A DNA stretch of 8,345 nt from Clostridiaceae bacterium (lineage in GTDB: Bacteria; Bacillota; Clostridia; DSM-8532). Position 1 is the stretch's first letter; every line of letters begins with the position of its first letter. The stretch spans positions 1 to 8,345 of the forward strand of contig JANYKF010000278.1 of the NCBI GenBank assembly GCA_025361665.1, read 5' to 3'. The notes beneath the pieces are model-generated. The model searched no databases. It was not told the DNA's origin and worked only from the letters and a program-made list of their open reading frames with translations. The position numbers were made by a program, and so were the translations under genes. This document shows positions 1-6,933 of this stretch, in pieces.

Positions 1-1048
1 CAAATTCATTGATTTCAGCCATGCCGTCCAGAATCCCGATTTCAAGGTCGAATGACTTTTCTTCACCAGGGGCGAGGAACTGCAGGGTTCCGCGCTCACG
101 CTCCTTCGCGCGTCCTTCCACCAGGCAGGTTGATGGCTCGATGCCGAGTACGTAATCGCCGGAAGCCATGGATTTCCACTGTATCAACCGGGGGAGTTGC
201 CGGATGTTGTACCGGATGTACACCCCTATCTGCAGACGGTCGTTGACAAGGGCGGCAATCGTATTTCCACCATCATCGGCACCCACTTCATGATAAAATA
301 CCTGTTCCGCAGACCCGTCGATGGGGGCGCAGAAGGTTTCATAATCCCCGAGGCCTTTGGCAGCGACATCGTCCCGAGGGGTGACCTTCGTACGCGGCAT
401 GACCAGACGCGCATCTTCACAGAGCAGGGGATAACCGAAATTGAAATGGTAGAGCAGAAGGAGTGGTTGTGACTGATACCCTTGGTTTTCCACCTTGTCC
501 TGAATGCGGATATGTCGCCCGCCCAATTGTGCAGTGACCTTGCGCTTCAGAACCAGGTTCTCGCCAAACAGGGCGGCTTCCCGCATTTCGCCCGATAATT
601 CCATCAGGTATTCATCCCCCAGCCAAGAACTGGATATGGCGATCTTTTCAGCAGAGGTCATGCCGATCCTTCCATGAATTCCGTACTCATTTCCCATATC
701 GATACAGGCGGAACCCACATTGGACAGACCGCAGGTATAGAGCATTCCGCCTTGGAAATTCCTCAGGAACTCGGAACCGTGCTGACTGGCATATTGTGGC
801 GCCGCAAGTCCGGGTTTTGTCGTGAAATTCAATCCGATGCCTTTGTAGGACATGCTTGCGACATCCAGGCACTTCCCTTCAAGAAGGACTGCTTCAAGAC
901 CACTTCCCGTCTTGATCTCAATTGCCTTCAAGCCCTCGGATTTCCCTTCGTTCATCGTGAAGCGCTTGATGCCCGCCAATTGGGACATGCTGCCCACATG
1001 CCGCAGCAGGTAATCCCTGGTCAATTCGCTGCCCAGTATCTTGGCCAT
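1..1048 (-). CDS. Aldose 1-epimerase-like protein (DUF4432 family), C-terminus cut by window edge
   Basis: 349 codons are open from ATG at 1048 down to the window edge with no stop, so the last few residues are missing. The start is set by GGAGGT at 1057-1062, 8 nt upstream. The protein resembles the DUF4432 branch of the galactose-mutarotase-like beta-sandwich fold. Family-like landmarks are YTCGLSNVGS near residues 104-113, GIHGRI with H125, LLYHFNFGYPLL with H201, and GIEPST with E304; paired His and a late Glu are what an aldose epimerase site uses. The tail (EIGILDGMAEINEF) looks like the usual end of the family, so probably only a short piece is lost. Inferred role: cytoplasmic mutarotation or epimerisation of a sugar or sugar acid; the substrate cannot be read from sequence. 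It is divergent from the isomerase gene at 1435, with the 17-bp repeat array between them, which suggests shared control. Confidence 0.85.
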   Translation of the reverse strand, partial: MAKILGSELTRDYLLRHVGSMSQLAGIKRFTMNEGKSEGLKAIEIKTGSGLEAVLLEGKCLDVASMSYKGIGLNFTTKPGLAAPQYASQHGSEFLRNFQGGMLYTCGLSNVGSACIDMGNEYGIHGRIGMTSAEKIAISSSWLGDEYLMELSGEMREAALFGENLVLKRKVTAQLGGRHIRIQDKVENQGYQSQPLLLLYHFNFGYPLLCEDARLVMPRTKVTPRDDVAAKGLGDYETFCAPIDGSAEQVFYHEVGADDGGNTIAALVNDRLQIGVYIRYNIRQLPRLIQWKSMASGDYVLGIEPSTCLVEGRAKERERGTLQFLAPGEEKSFDLEIGILDGMAEINEF

Positions 1049-1193
1049 TTGATTCTACCTCCGTATTCCATGATAATAGGGTGATTGTCGTGTGAATCAT
1101 TCAATGAATGCCAGCAGCATCCCACCATCTACCCTATCATACAACACCAGAAATGAATCCGCCAACGCGAACAACCCGCCAACACCGCAATTT
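1049..1193. other. Divergent intergenic region, portion before the repeat array
   Basis: No gene is supported here. On the minus strand a TATTAT hexamer (1073-1078) lies about 25 nt upstream of the DUF4432 start and could be its -10 box, but no good -35 sits at 16-18 bp, so the promoter call is weak. Between 1161 and 1200 there are several scattered GCCAA words (for example at 1161, 1178 and 1194) that resemble the first bases of the 17-bp repeat unit and may be eroded copies. Confidence 0.4.
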
Positions 1194-1343
1194 GCCAATG
1201 GTATTCACATGCCAATGGTATTCACATGCCAATGGTATTCACATGCCAATGGTATTCACATGCCAATGGTATTCAATTTGCCAATGGTATTCACATGCCA
1301 ATGGCATTCACATACCAATGGTATTCACATGCCAATGGTATTC
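1194..1343. repeat. Tandem array of nine 17-bp units
   Basis: The consensus unit is GCCAATGGTATTCACAT. Units start at 1194, 1211, 1228, 1245, 1262, 1280, 1297, 1314 and 1331. Units 1-4 are identical; unit 5 ends in CAATTT and is 18 bp; unit 6 is perfect; unit 7 has GGCATT; unit 8 begins ACC; unit 9 stops after ATTC at 1343. CAATTT also precedes unit 1 (1188-1193) and recurs at 1274-1279, so an 86-bp block seems to have been duplicated. Each junction gives an imperfect dyad, TGGTAT-TCAC-ATGCCA, which as plus-strand RNA could form a 6-bp hairpin with one G-U pair. There are no spacers, so it is not CRISPR. Because 17 is not a multiple of 3 and the unit has no plus-strand stop, it is open in all frames by chance. 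Inferred role: clustered operator sites or a slippage-prone element controlling the flanking genes. Confidence 0.95.
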
Positions 1344-1346
1344 GTA

Positions 1347-1375
1347 GTGACAGAATAGCACACATTGGATACAAT
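1347..1375 (+). promoter_or_regulatory. Sigma-70-type promoter of the isomerase gene
   Basis: GTGACA (1347-1352; 5 of 6 to TTGACA) is followed after exactly 17 bp by TACAAT (1370-1375; 5 of 6 to TATAAT). Transcription should begin near 1382, giving a leader of about 53 nt before the ATG at 1435. The repeat array ends 3 bp upstream of the -35 box, the usual place for activator sites or an UP-like element. Confidence 0.65.
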
Positions 1376-1434
1376 CATACGGGATGGAATGCTTAACTCG
1401 ATTGAGCGGCAGTCCTTCCGGAAAGCAGGACGAC

Positions 1435-2304
1435 ATGAAAATCGGCGTAAGTTCCTACAGCTTCCACAATCTTGTATCCAGCGGAGTCATGACGCAACTC
1501 GACGTGATTTCGAAAGCGAAGGAAATGGGTTTCGATGTGTTGGAGTTTTCGACACTTGCCTTGCCTGAAGGGGAAACCTTGCTCGGTTTCGCGGTGAAAG
1601 TACGTGCCGAATGCGACCGAGTGGGAATTCAGGTTGCCAATTACACCATTGGGGCGGATTTCCTCAACGGTTCAGATGGAGACTGGAAGGCCGAAGCCGA
1701 GCGTCTGAAGGATGAAGTCCGCGTGGCCGCCATCCTGGGCTCACCCGGCATGCGTCACGATGCCACCTTTGGGCCCGCGAAAGCCAGAACCGGCGCAAAA
1801 AGCTTTGATGCCCTGCTGCCTGTCCTCGCTGATGGGTGCCGTGCCGTAACCGAATTCGCCGCCACACTAGGCATCCGGACGATGGTGGAGAACCACGGGT
1901 ATTTTGCGCAGGACAGCGAACGCGTGGAGAAACTCGTCACGGCCGTCAATCATCCGAACTTCGGATGGCTGGTGGATATCGGTAATTTTCTCTGTGTCGA
2001 CGAAGATCCGGTGAAAGCCGTTGCACGTGCCCTTCCATACGCATTCCACATCCATGCGAAGGATTTTCATGTCAAATCAGGACTGGAACCAAATCCGGGA
2101 GAAGGCTGGTTTCCATCCCGTGCGGGCCACTATCTGCGCGGAGCCATCATCGGGCATGGCAACGCGCCTGTTTCCCAATGCATTCGTTTGCTGAAGCGGG
2201 CGGAATATGACGGGGTTCTGTCCGTTGAGTTCGAGGGGATGGAAGATCCCCTTGTGGGCATCGCCATCGGCCAGGCCAACCTGCGAAGGTTACTGTCGGC
2301 ATAG
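1435..2304 (+). CDS. Sugar phosphate isomerase/epimerase, xylose isomerase-like TIM barrel
   Basis: 289 residues, a normal length for the AP endonuclease 2/xylose isomerase-like barrel family. The N-terminus MKIGVSSYSF is the family's first beta strand, which fixes the start at 1435 (AGGA at 1427-1430). An in-frame ATG at 1384 would sit at the predicted transcription start and add an unrelated 17-residue leader. Candidate metal and catalytic residues fall at the expected strand ends: E152 in VENHG, D181 in LVDIGN, H205 and H207 in HIHAKDF, and E265 in SVEFEG. Members isomerise or epimerise keto- and aldo-sugars, inosose or hydroxypyruvate in the cytoplasm using a divalent metal; the substrate here is unknown. 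It is divergent from a DUF4432 epimerase and lies 37 bp before the exporter adaptor gene, so read-through into the exporter is possible. Confidence 0.9.
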   Translation: MKIGVSSYSFHNLVSSGVMTQLDVISKAKEMGFDVLEFSTLALPEGETLLGFAVKVRAECDRVGIQVANYTIGADFLNGSDGDWKAEAERLKDEVRVAAILGSPGMRHDATFGPAKARTGAKSFDALLPVLADGCRAVTEFAATLGIRTMVENHGYFAQDSERVEKLVTAVNHPNFGWLVDIGNFLCVDEDPVKAVARALPYAFHIHAKDFHVKSGLEPNPGEGWFPSRAGHYLRGAIIGHGNAPVSQCIRLLKRAEYDGVLSVEFEGMEDPLVGIAIGQANLRRLLSA

Positions 2305-2341
2305 AATGATAGAGAATCTGCATTCAGGAGGATGACTGAAA

Positions 2342-3583
2342 ATGGAGATGAAGACACCTGGAAAAATGAATCCGAAATGCGCAGGGGCAATGCCGCGGAT
2401 GATTGCATTTTCCCGCACCGCACTTTTACTCGTGATGATGTCGGTGTCCCTGCTCCTGGCCGGGGGCTGCGGAGCAGTCGGGCCATTGGTGCTCGGAGGA
2501 ACCGTGGAGGCGGTATCAGCCGACATCGTGACGGAAGTGGCGGGACGTATCGAGTCCCTTGATGTGGAGGAAGGCCAGGCTATTGTTCAGGGCGGGACTG
2601 CAGCGGTTCTGGATGCTTCTGTCCAGGCACTTTCAGTGACGCAGATGGAACAGGTCGTCGCGGCGAAAACAGCCAGGTTGGCGGAGCTGAAAAACGGAAG
2701 CCGCACCGAGCAGGTGGATCAGGCAAAATTCGCCGCAGAATCCGCTAAAGCCCAATATGAGGATTTACAAAAAGGGCCGGGTCCCGAACAGCTCAAGACT
2801 TCGGATGCGCAGGTGGCTGTAGCCCAAGCCGCCGTCAGCAGTGCGGTCGTGTTGTTGCACTATACGGAACAATCGTTGGCGGATGCCGAAGTGTTGAAAA
2901 AAAGCGGCGCTCTCTCCGATACTGCGTACCAAGATTCGGTCTATCGCCGTGATGCGGCCAAAGCCGCGCGGACAACCGCCCAAAAACAACTGGAATCCGC
3001 GATGGACCAGCGGGATCAGGTCAAGGCAGGAGCCAGCGTCGAGTTGATCGCGGCGGCCAAAGCCCGGTATGAACAAGCCCAGGCTCAATTGGATCTGCTT
3101 GTCGGCGGGACCGCCTCTACCTCCATCCAAGCCGCGGAAGCGGATCTGGCCCAGAGCCAGGCCGCGTTGGAGCAAAGTCGCCTTGTTCTTGGCAAATATA
3201 CCCTGAAGGCACCCTGCGATGGCGTGGTTACGCTGCTTTCCATCAGCAGGGGCGAAGTGGTGAACGCGGGAGCGGCCATCGGCACGGTATCGGATCTGAA
3301 GAATTTAAGCGTCAGGCTGTATATTCCCCAGAAAAACCTGTCTGCCATTGCATTGGGAACGGAACTGAACCTGGTCGCCACGTCTCTGCCGGGCAAAAAG
3401 ATTCCCGCGCGTGTGATCTGGATATCCGATGTGGCGGAATTCACACCCCGGAACACGGAGACAACCTCTTCGAAGGAGACAACTGTTTTCCGGTTCAAGG
3501 TCGCGGTTGAGGGATCGGATTCGGGATTGAAGCCGGGAATGTCCCTGGAAACGGAGATACCTGGCGCAGTCCCGGAACAGTGA
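2342..3583 (+). CDS. HlyD/YbhG-type periplasmic adaptor subunit of ABC exporter
   Basis: 413 residues. AGGAGG at 2326-2331 lies 10 nt before the ATG; ATG 2348 is a possible alternative. Residues 21-42 form a hydrophobic signal segment ending in LLLAGGC, so C43 may be lipidated, although Ala rather than Leu at -3 makes the lipobox imperfect. Next come a lipoyl-like half domain (about 50-90, with VAGRIESLDVEEGQ), a long Ala/Gln/Glu-rich coiled-coil hairpin (about 95-280), the second lipoyl half (from about 286, YTLKAPCDGVV, with GEVVNAGAAIG) and a beta-barrel region to the end. The hairpin carries recurring segments (LKNGSRTEQ, LQKGPGPEQ, VKAGASVEL), typical of the YbhG subgroup. Such adaptors link an inner-membrane ABC-2 transporter to the outer envelope. 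The ATPase and permease genes follow directly. The exported substrate is unknown. Confidence 0.9.
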   Translation: MEMKTPGKMNPKCAGAMPRMIAFSRTALLLVMMSVSLLLAGGCGAVGPLVLGGTVEAVSADIVTEVAGRIESLDVEEGQAIVQGGTAAVLDASVQALSVTQMEQVVAAKTARLAELKNGSRTEQVDQAKFAAESAKAQYEDLQKGPGPEQLKTSDAQVAVAQAAVSSAVVLLHYTEQSLADAEVLKKSGALSDTAYQDSVYRRDAAKAARTTAQKQLESAMDQRDQVKAGASVELIAAAKARYEQAQAQLDLLVGGTASTSIQAAEADLAQSQAALEQSRLVLGKYTLKAPCDGVVTLLSISRGEVVNAGAAIGTVSDLKNLSVRLYIPQKNLSAIALGTELNLVATSLPGKKIPARVIWISDVAEFTPRNTETTSSKETTVFRFKVAVEGSDSGLKPGMSLETEIPGAVPEQ

Positions 3584-3690
3584 GGGATTACCGATGTATG
3601 TCAATACGCAGGTAACCGTGAGGGATCACCCATGAATGTCGATGCTCAATACGCAGGTAACCGTGAGGGATCACCCATGAATGTCGACGC
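3582..3690 (+). repeat. 45-bp tandem duplication of a translation start region, plus a decayed third copy
   Basis: 3601-3645 and 3646-3690 are identical except for one T/C difference at the second-last base. Each copy contains GAGGGA followed 6 nt later by ATG (SD 3620-3625 with ATG 3632; SD 3665-3670 with ATG 3677). The same layout appears upstream in eroded form, with GAGGGA at 3582-3587 and ATG at 3594, overlapping the adaptor stop codon. The two good ATGs are in frame, 15 codons apart. ATG 3594 is out of frame and opens a 13-codon ORF whose TGA (3633-3635) overlaps the ATG at 3632. Confidence 0.95.
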
Positions 3691-4498
3691 GAAACCCGCT
3701 GTATACGGGACAAATGTGCAATATGCCATTGAAGTGGATCATCTCACGAAGCGGTTCGGAACCTTCACGGCCGTGGACGACATCAGCTTTCAGATACCAA
3801 AAGGATGCATTTTCGGTTTTCTGGGACCGAACGGGTCGGGAAAATCAACGACAATCCGCATGCTGTGCGGCGTGCTGCATCCGTCTTCCGGCATTGCGCA
3901 CATCATGGGGCATGATGTGGTGAAGGAAACGGAAATCGTCAGGCAGTCACTGGGGTATATGTCGCAGCGGTTTTCCCTGTATGAGGATCTGACCGTAGAT
4001 GAAAACCTAGACTTTTATGCTGGGGTATACGGCCTTTCAAAGGAAGTGAGAAATCGTCGAAAAGAAGATCTGATCCTGATGGCCAATCTCGAAGGCAAGG
4101 AAAAGAAATTGGCCGGTACTCTTTCGGGTGGATGGAAACAGCGTTTGGCGCTGGGATGCGCGCTGATACACAAGCCGGAGCTGCTGATTCTGGATGAACC
4201 GACCGCAGGGGTTGATCCGGTTTCCCGCCGCGTATTCTGGGAGATCATCCATGCCTTGTCCCGTCAGGGCATCACGATCCTGGTGACGACTCATTACATG
4301 GACGAAGCGGAAAGCTGCGACCTTGTCAGTTTCATCCTCGATGGCCGCATCATTGACCATGACACGCCCCAGAACCTGATTGCCGGCGAAGCGGGAGCCC
4401 GGAACCTGGAGGATGTCTTCATCCACCGTGTGGAACAGGTCACGGGGCGGGCCGTATCGGGCACATTCAAGGAAATGAGGTTCATCCATGAGAAGTAG
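3632..4498 (+). CDS. ABC transporter ATP-binding protein (ABC-2 exporter, YbhF/DrrA-like)
   Basis: 288 residues from ATG 3632, or 273 from the duplicated start at 3677; both have the same SD and spacing. Conserved alignment begins after both (IEVDHLTKRFG), so the N-terminal extension is dispensable. All nucleotide-binding motifs are present: Walker A GPNGSGKS (65-72), Q-loop Q112, signature LSGGWKQR (164-171), Walker B LLILDE (184-189) and H-loop H221 (numbering from 3632). The segment from 184 (LDEPTAGVDP) is typical of ABC-2 exporter ATPases. It has one nucleotide-binding domain, unlike the double-domain YbhF of E. coli, so it presumably acts as a homodimer. It powers the permease encoded next, whose start overlaps this gene by 11 bp, implying translational coupling. 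Confidence 0.93.
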   Translation: MNVDAQYAGNREGSPMNVDAKPAVYGTNVQYAIEVDHLTKRFGTFTAVDDISFQIPKGCIFGFLGPNGSGKSTTIRMLCGVLHPSSGIAHIMGHDVVKETEIVRQSLGYMSQRFSLYEDLTVDENLDFYAGVYGLSKEVRNRRKEDLILMANLEGKEKKLAGTLSGGWKQRLALGCALIHKPELLILDEPTAGVDPVSRRVFWEIIHALSRQGITILVTTHYMDEAESCDLVSFILDGRIIDHDTPQNLIAGEAGARNLEDVFIHRVEQVTGRAVSGTFKEMRFIHEK

Positions 4499-5666
4499 GG
4501 AAACTGCCGGAAAGGCACCCAGGCGCGGACTGTTTTCGTGGAAGCGGTTCACCGCCATCGTGAAGAAGGAGTTCATCCAGGTGAGGCGGGACCGCATCAG
4601 CATGATGATGCCGATCATGATGCCCATTGTGATGATGTTCCTTTTTGGATATGCCGTGAATACGGAGGTGGATCAAGTTCCGACTGCTGTTCTCGACTTG
4701 AACCGAACGGCTGAAAGCCGGGCATTCATCGAGCACTTCTCGGCTTCCGGCTATTTCAGAATCGACGGATATGTCGGCAATGAACAGGAAATCCAGGATG
4801 CCGTCAATGCGGATGTCATCAAGGTGGGGCTGATCATTCCGGCGGACTTCGATCGCAAAATCCAAAGAGGTGAAGTCGTTGCGCCGCAGCTCATCGTGGA
4901 CGGAACCGATCCAACAACCGCCCGTACGGCGTTCAACAGCGGCATGCTGGTTTCGGAGATGGCCACGCGGGAACTGCTCAACGAACGATTGAGCCGCATG
5001 GGTGGGCTCGCGCTGAAGTCGCCATCCGTGCGCGTGACGGCGAAGATCTGGTTCAACCCGGAGATGCAAAGTGTCCGGTTCACGATCCCCGCACTTATCG
5101 GACTCATCCTTCAGAACATCACCCTGATGCTGACGGCCTTTGCCCTGGTGCGCGAGAAGGAACGGAGCACGATTGAGCAGCTGATCGTGACGCCCATCCG
5201 CTCATTTGAACTGATCATGGGCAAGCTGATCCCTTATGTCGCCATCGGCTATTTGGGTTTCCTTTTCGCCTTGTCCATCTGCATGTTCTGGTTCGGGATT
5301 CCTGTGGCGGGCAGCCTGCCCCTCCTGCTGTCCATCGGTTTTCTGTTTGTCCTGTGTTCACTGGCCATGGGCATGCTCATTTCCACCTTCGCCAGGACGC
5401 AGCTGCAGGCGATGATGGCCATGGTGTTCGTCCTCCTGCCCAGTATCCTTCTTTCCGGGTTCATTTTCCCGCGGGAGGCGATGCCCCCGTTCATTGCAGC
5501 GATCGGATATGCAATCCCACTCACCTATTTTCTTGAGATTCTGCGCGGCATTGTTCTGAAGGGTGTGGGGATGCAGTTTCTGTGGAAAAACACCTTGATG
5601 CTGGGCGGATTTACCCTGGTGATTTTGAGCCTGGCCATCCTGAGATTCCGGAAGAGCCTGGATTGA
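4488..5666 (+). CDS. ABC-2 type permease (YbhR/YbhS-like)
   Basis: 392 residues. After a basic N-terminus with KKEFIQVRRDR comes a first Met-rich transmembrane helix (about 38-57), a large extracytoplasmic domain (about 60-195) and a C-terminal block of roughly five hydrophobic segments from about 198 onward. The cytoplasmic motif REKERSTIEQLIVTP follows the second helix, and PREAMPPF and PLTYFLEILRG near the end are hallmarks of the ABC-2 permease family with a large insert (ABC2_membrane_3 type). The ATG lies inside the last codons of the ATPase gene. E. coli YbhFSR has two permeases; only one is encoded here, so it probably homodimerises. Substrate unknown; relatives export drugs or small amphiphiles. 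Confidence 0.92.
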   Translation: MRSRETAGKAPRRGLFSWKRFTAIVKKEFIQVRRDRISMMMPIMMPIVMMFLFGYAVNTEVDQVPTAVLDLNRTAESRAFIEHFSASGYFRIDGYVGNEQEIQDAVNADVIKVGLIIPADFDRKIQRGEVVAPQLIVDGTDPTTARTAFNSGMLVSEMATRELLNERLSRMGGLALKSPSVRVTAKIWFNPEMQSVRFTIPALIGLILQNITLMLTAFALVREKERSTIEQLIVTPIRSFELIMGKLIPYVAIGYLGFLFALSICMFWFGIPVAGSLPLLLSIGFLFVLCSLAMGMLISTFARTQLQAMMAMVFVLLPSILLSGFIFPREAMPPFIAAIGYAIPLTYFLEILRGIVLKGVGMQFLWKNTLMLGGFTLVILSLAILRFRKSLD

Positions 5667-5731
5667 TGCTGGATGAATGATAAATTGATGCTGGATGCAT
5701 GATGAATTGAGATATGAGTGATGCTGGACAT
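5662..5731. repeat. 22-bp direct repeat at the permease stop codon
   Basis: Units 5662-5683 and 5684-5705 match at 20 of 22 positions. A third, broken copy keeps ATTGA at 5706 and TGATGCTGGA at 5719-5728. The permease stop TGA (5664-5666) lies inside the first unit, so the repeat begins at the end of the gene and fills the 3' untranslated stretch. The units are rich in overlapping ATG and TGA and have no terminator-like structure. Confidence 0.85.
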
Positions 5732-5787
5732 TTCTTTGTTGATTGAACCCAAGCGAAGGGCGTCCGTCCGCATGTAAAGGAGGCCCC

Positions 5788-6933
5788 ATGCCGTCTTTGA
5801 GTCTACTCGTCAAACCGGCCTCCAGCCTGTGCAACCTGAACTGCCGCTACTGCTTCTATCATGATGTCGCAGACAAGCGAACCACTGCCTCCCATGGCAT
5901 CATGGACGACGGTGTTCTGGAAACACTTGTTCAGCGCGCACTTTCGTTTGCCGATGGACACTGCACCTTCGCATTCCAGGGCGGAGAGCCCACATTGGCC
6001 GGGTTGGGCTTCTATCGACGATTGGTGGATATGCAGCGGAAATACAATGCAAAGGGCGTGCAAATCCATAATGCCATCCAGACCAACGGAATGGCGATTG
6101 ATGCGGAATGGGCCCGATTCCTCGCCATGCATCATTTTTTAACCGGCGTCTCGCTGGATGGGCCGCGGGAAATTCACGATGCGAACCGGATGGATGCAAC
6201 GGGGCGCGGATCCTTCGACCGGGTGATGACGGGTATTTCGCACTTGAAGGCAGCTGGAGCTGAATTCAATATCCTGTCAGTGGTGACTGGCTGGTCTGCC
6301 CGTCACGCCAACAAGATATACCGCTTTTTCCGCCGGGAACGATTCGACTTCCTGCAGTTCATCCCATGCCTGGACCCGTTTGGGGAAGAACCGTTCAAAC
6401 AGGCACATTCCCTTTCACCGGAGCGGTACGGCTCCTTCCTGATCTCTTTGTTTGATCTATGGCACAAGGATGCCTTGCTTGGGAATCCCATCAGCATCCG
6501 CTGGTTCGACAACCTGGCCGGCATGATGCTGGGCGCTCCCCCGGAATCCTGCGGCATGTCCGGCCGCTGCACCTGCCAGTTTGTTGTGGAGGCGGATGGA
6601 AGTGTCTACCCTTGCGATTTCTATGTGCTGGATGAATGGAAGGTGGGAAACATCCTGATGGACGGCTTCGTTGAAATGCGCGCATCCCCGAATGCGGAGC
6701 GGTTCATCTCGACATCACTGCCTGTAGACCCGTCCTGTGCCGGCTGTCCCTGGAAAACGCTTTGTCATGGGGGATGCCGTCGTTCCAGGGAACCATTCAG
6801 GGACGGACTGCCGATACTCAATCTGCAATGTCAAGCCTATAAGCGGTTTTTCGCCCATGCCGTGCCAGGATTGCGGGAAATTGCGGCAATGTACTCGCAA
6901 GGGATGAACCATCATGAGGATCCTTTTTCTTGA
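5788..6933 (+). CDS. Anaerobic sulfatase-maturating enzyme (anSME, radical SAM/SPASM)
   Basis: 381 residues, close to the roughly 370 of the clostridial enzyme. AAAGGAGG (5776-5783) lies 4 nt before ATG 5788; an upstream in-frame TTG at 5743 is rejected. The enzyme oxidises a Cys or Ser in a sulfatase active site to formylglycine without oxygen, using SAM and three 4Fe-4S clusters. The radical SAM motif is C15-x3-C19-x2-C22 (CNLNCRYC), followed by FAFQGGEPTLAG. The C-terminal SPASM region has cysteines at 255, 261, 276, 317, 320, 326, 330 and 348 and the catalytic-base candidate D277 in VYPCDFYV; to my recollection these numbers equal those of the characterised C. perfringens enzyme. No key residue is missing. 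It overlaps the following sulfatase pseudogene by 20 bp, the classic client-activator pairing, but its local client is dead. Confidence 0.96.
   Translation: MPSLSLLVKPASSLCNLNCRYCFYHDVADKRTTASHGIMDDGVLETLVQRALSFADGHCTFAFQGGEPTLAGLGFYRRLVDMQRKYNAKGVQIHNAIQTNGMAIDAEWARFLAMHHFLTGVSLDGPREIHDANRMDATGRGSFDRVMTGISHLKAAGAEFNILSVVTGWSARHANKIYRFFRRERFDFLQFIPCLDPFGEEPFKQAHSLSPERYGSFLISLFDLWHKDALLGNPISIRWFDNLAGMMLGAPPESCGMSGRCTCQFVVEADGSVYPCDFYVLDEWKVGNILMDGFVEMRASPNAERFISTSLPVDPSCAGCPWKTLCHGGCRRSREPFRDGLPILNLQCQAYKRFFAHAVPGLREIAAMYSQGMNHHEDPFS

Noticed and set aside
226..1084. Short plus-strand frames over the left gene
   Set aside because: They are shadows of the DUF4432 gene on the minus strand, which has an SD and recognisable motifs.
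1194..1343. CRISPR array
   Set aside because: The units are directly adjacent with no unique spacers, and no cas genes are present.
1092..1358. Open frames across the repeat array that could encode a 17-residue-repeat protein
   Set aside because: The 17-bp unit lacks plus-strand stops, so it is open in all frames automatically. There is no SD, and the frame run from 1092 crosses the predicted promoter.
1384..1434. Upstream start of the isomerase gene at 1384
   Set aside because: It lies at the predicted transcription start, has no SD, and adds residues foreign to the family.
5743..5787. TTG start extending anSME by 15 residues
   Set aside because: ATG 5788 has a much better SD, and the cysteine numbering from it fits the characterised family.
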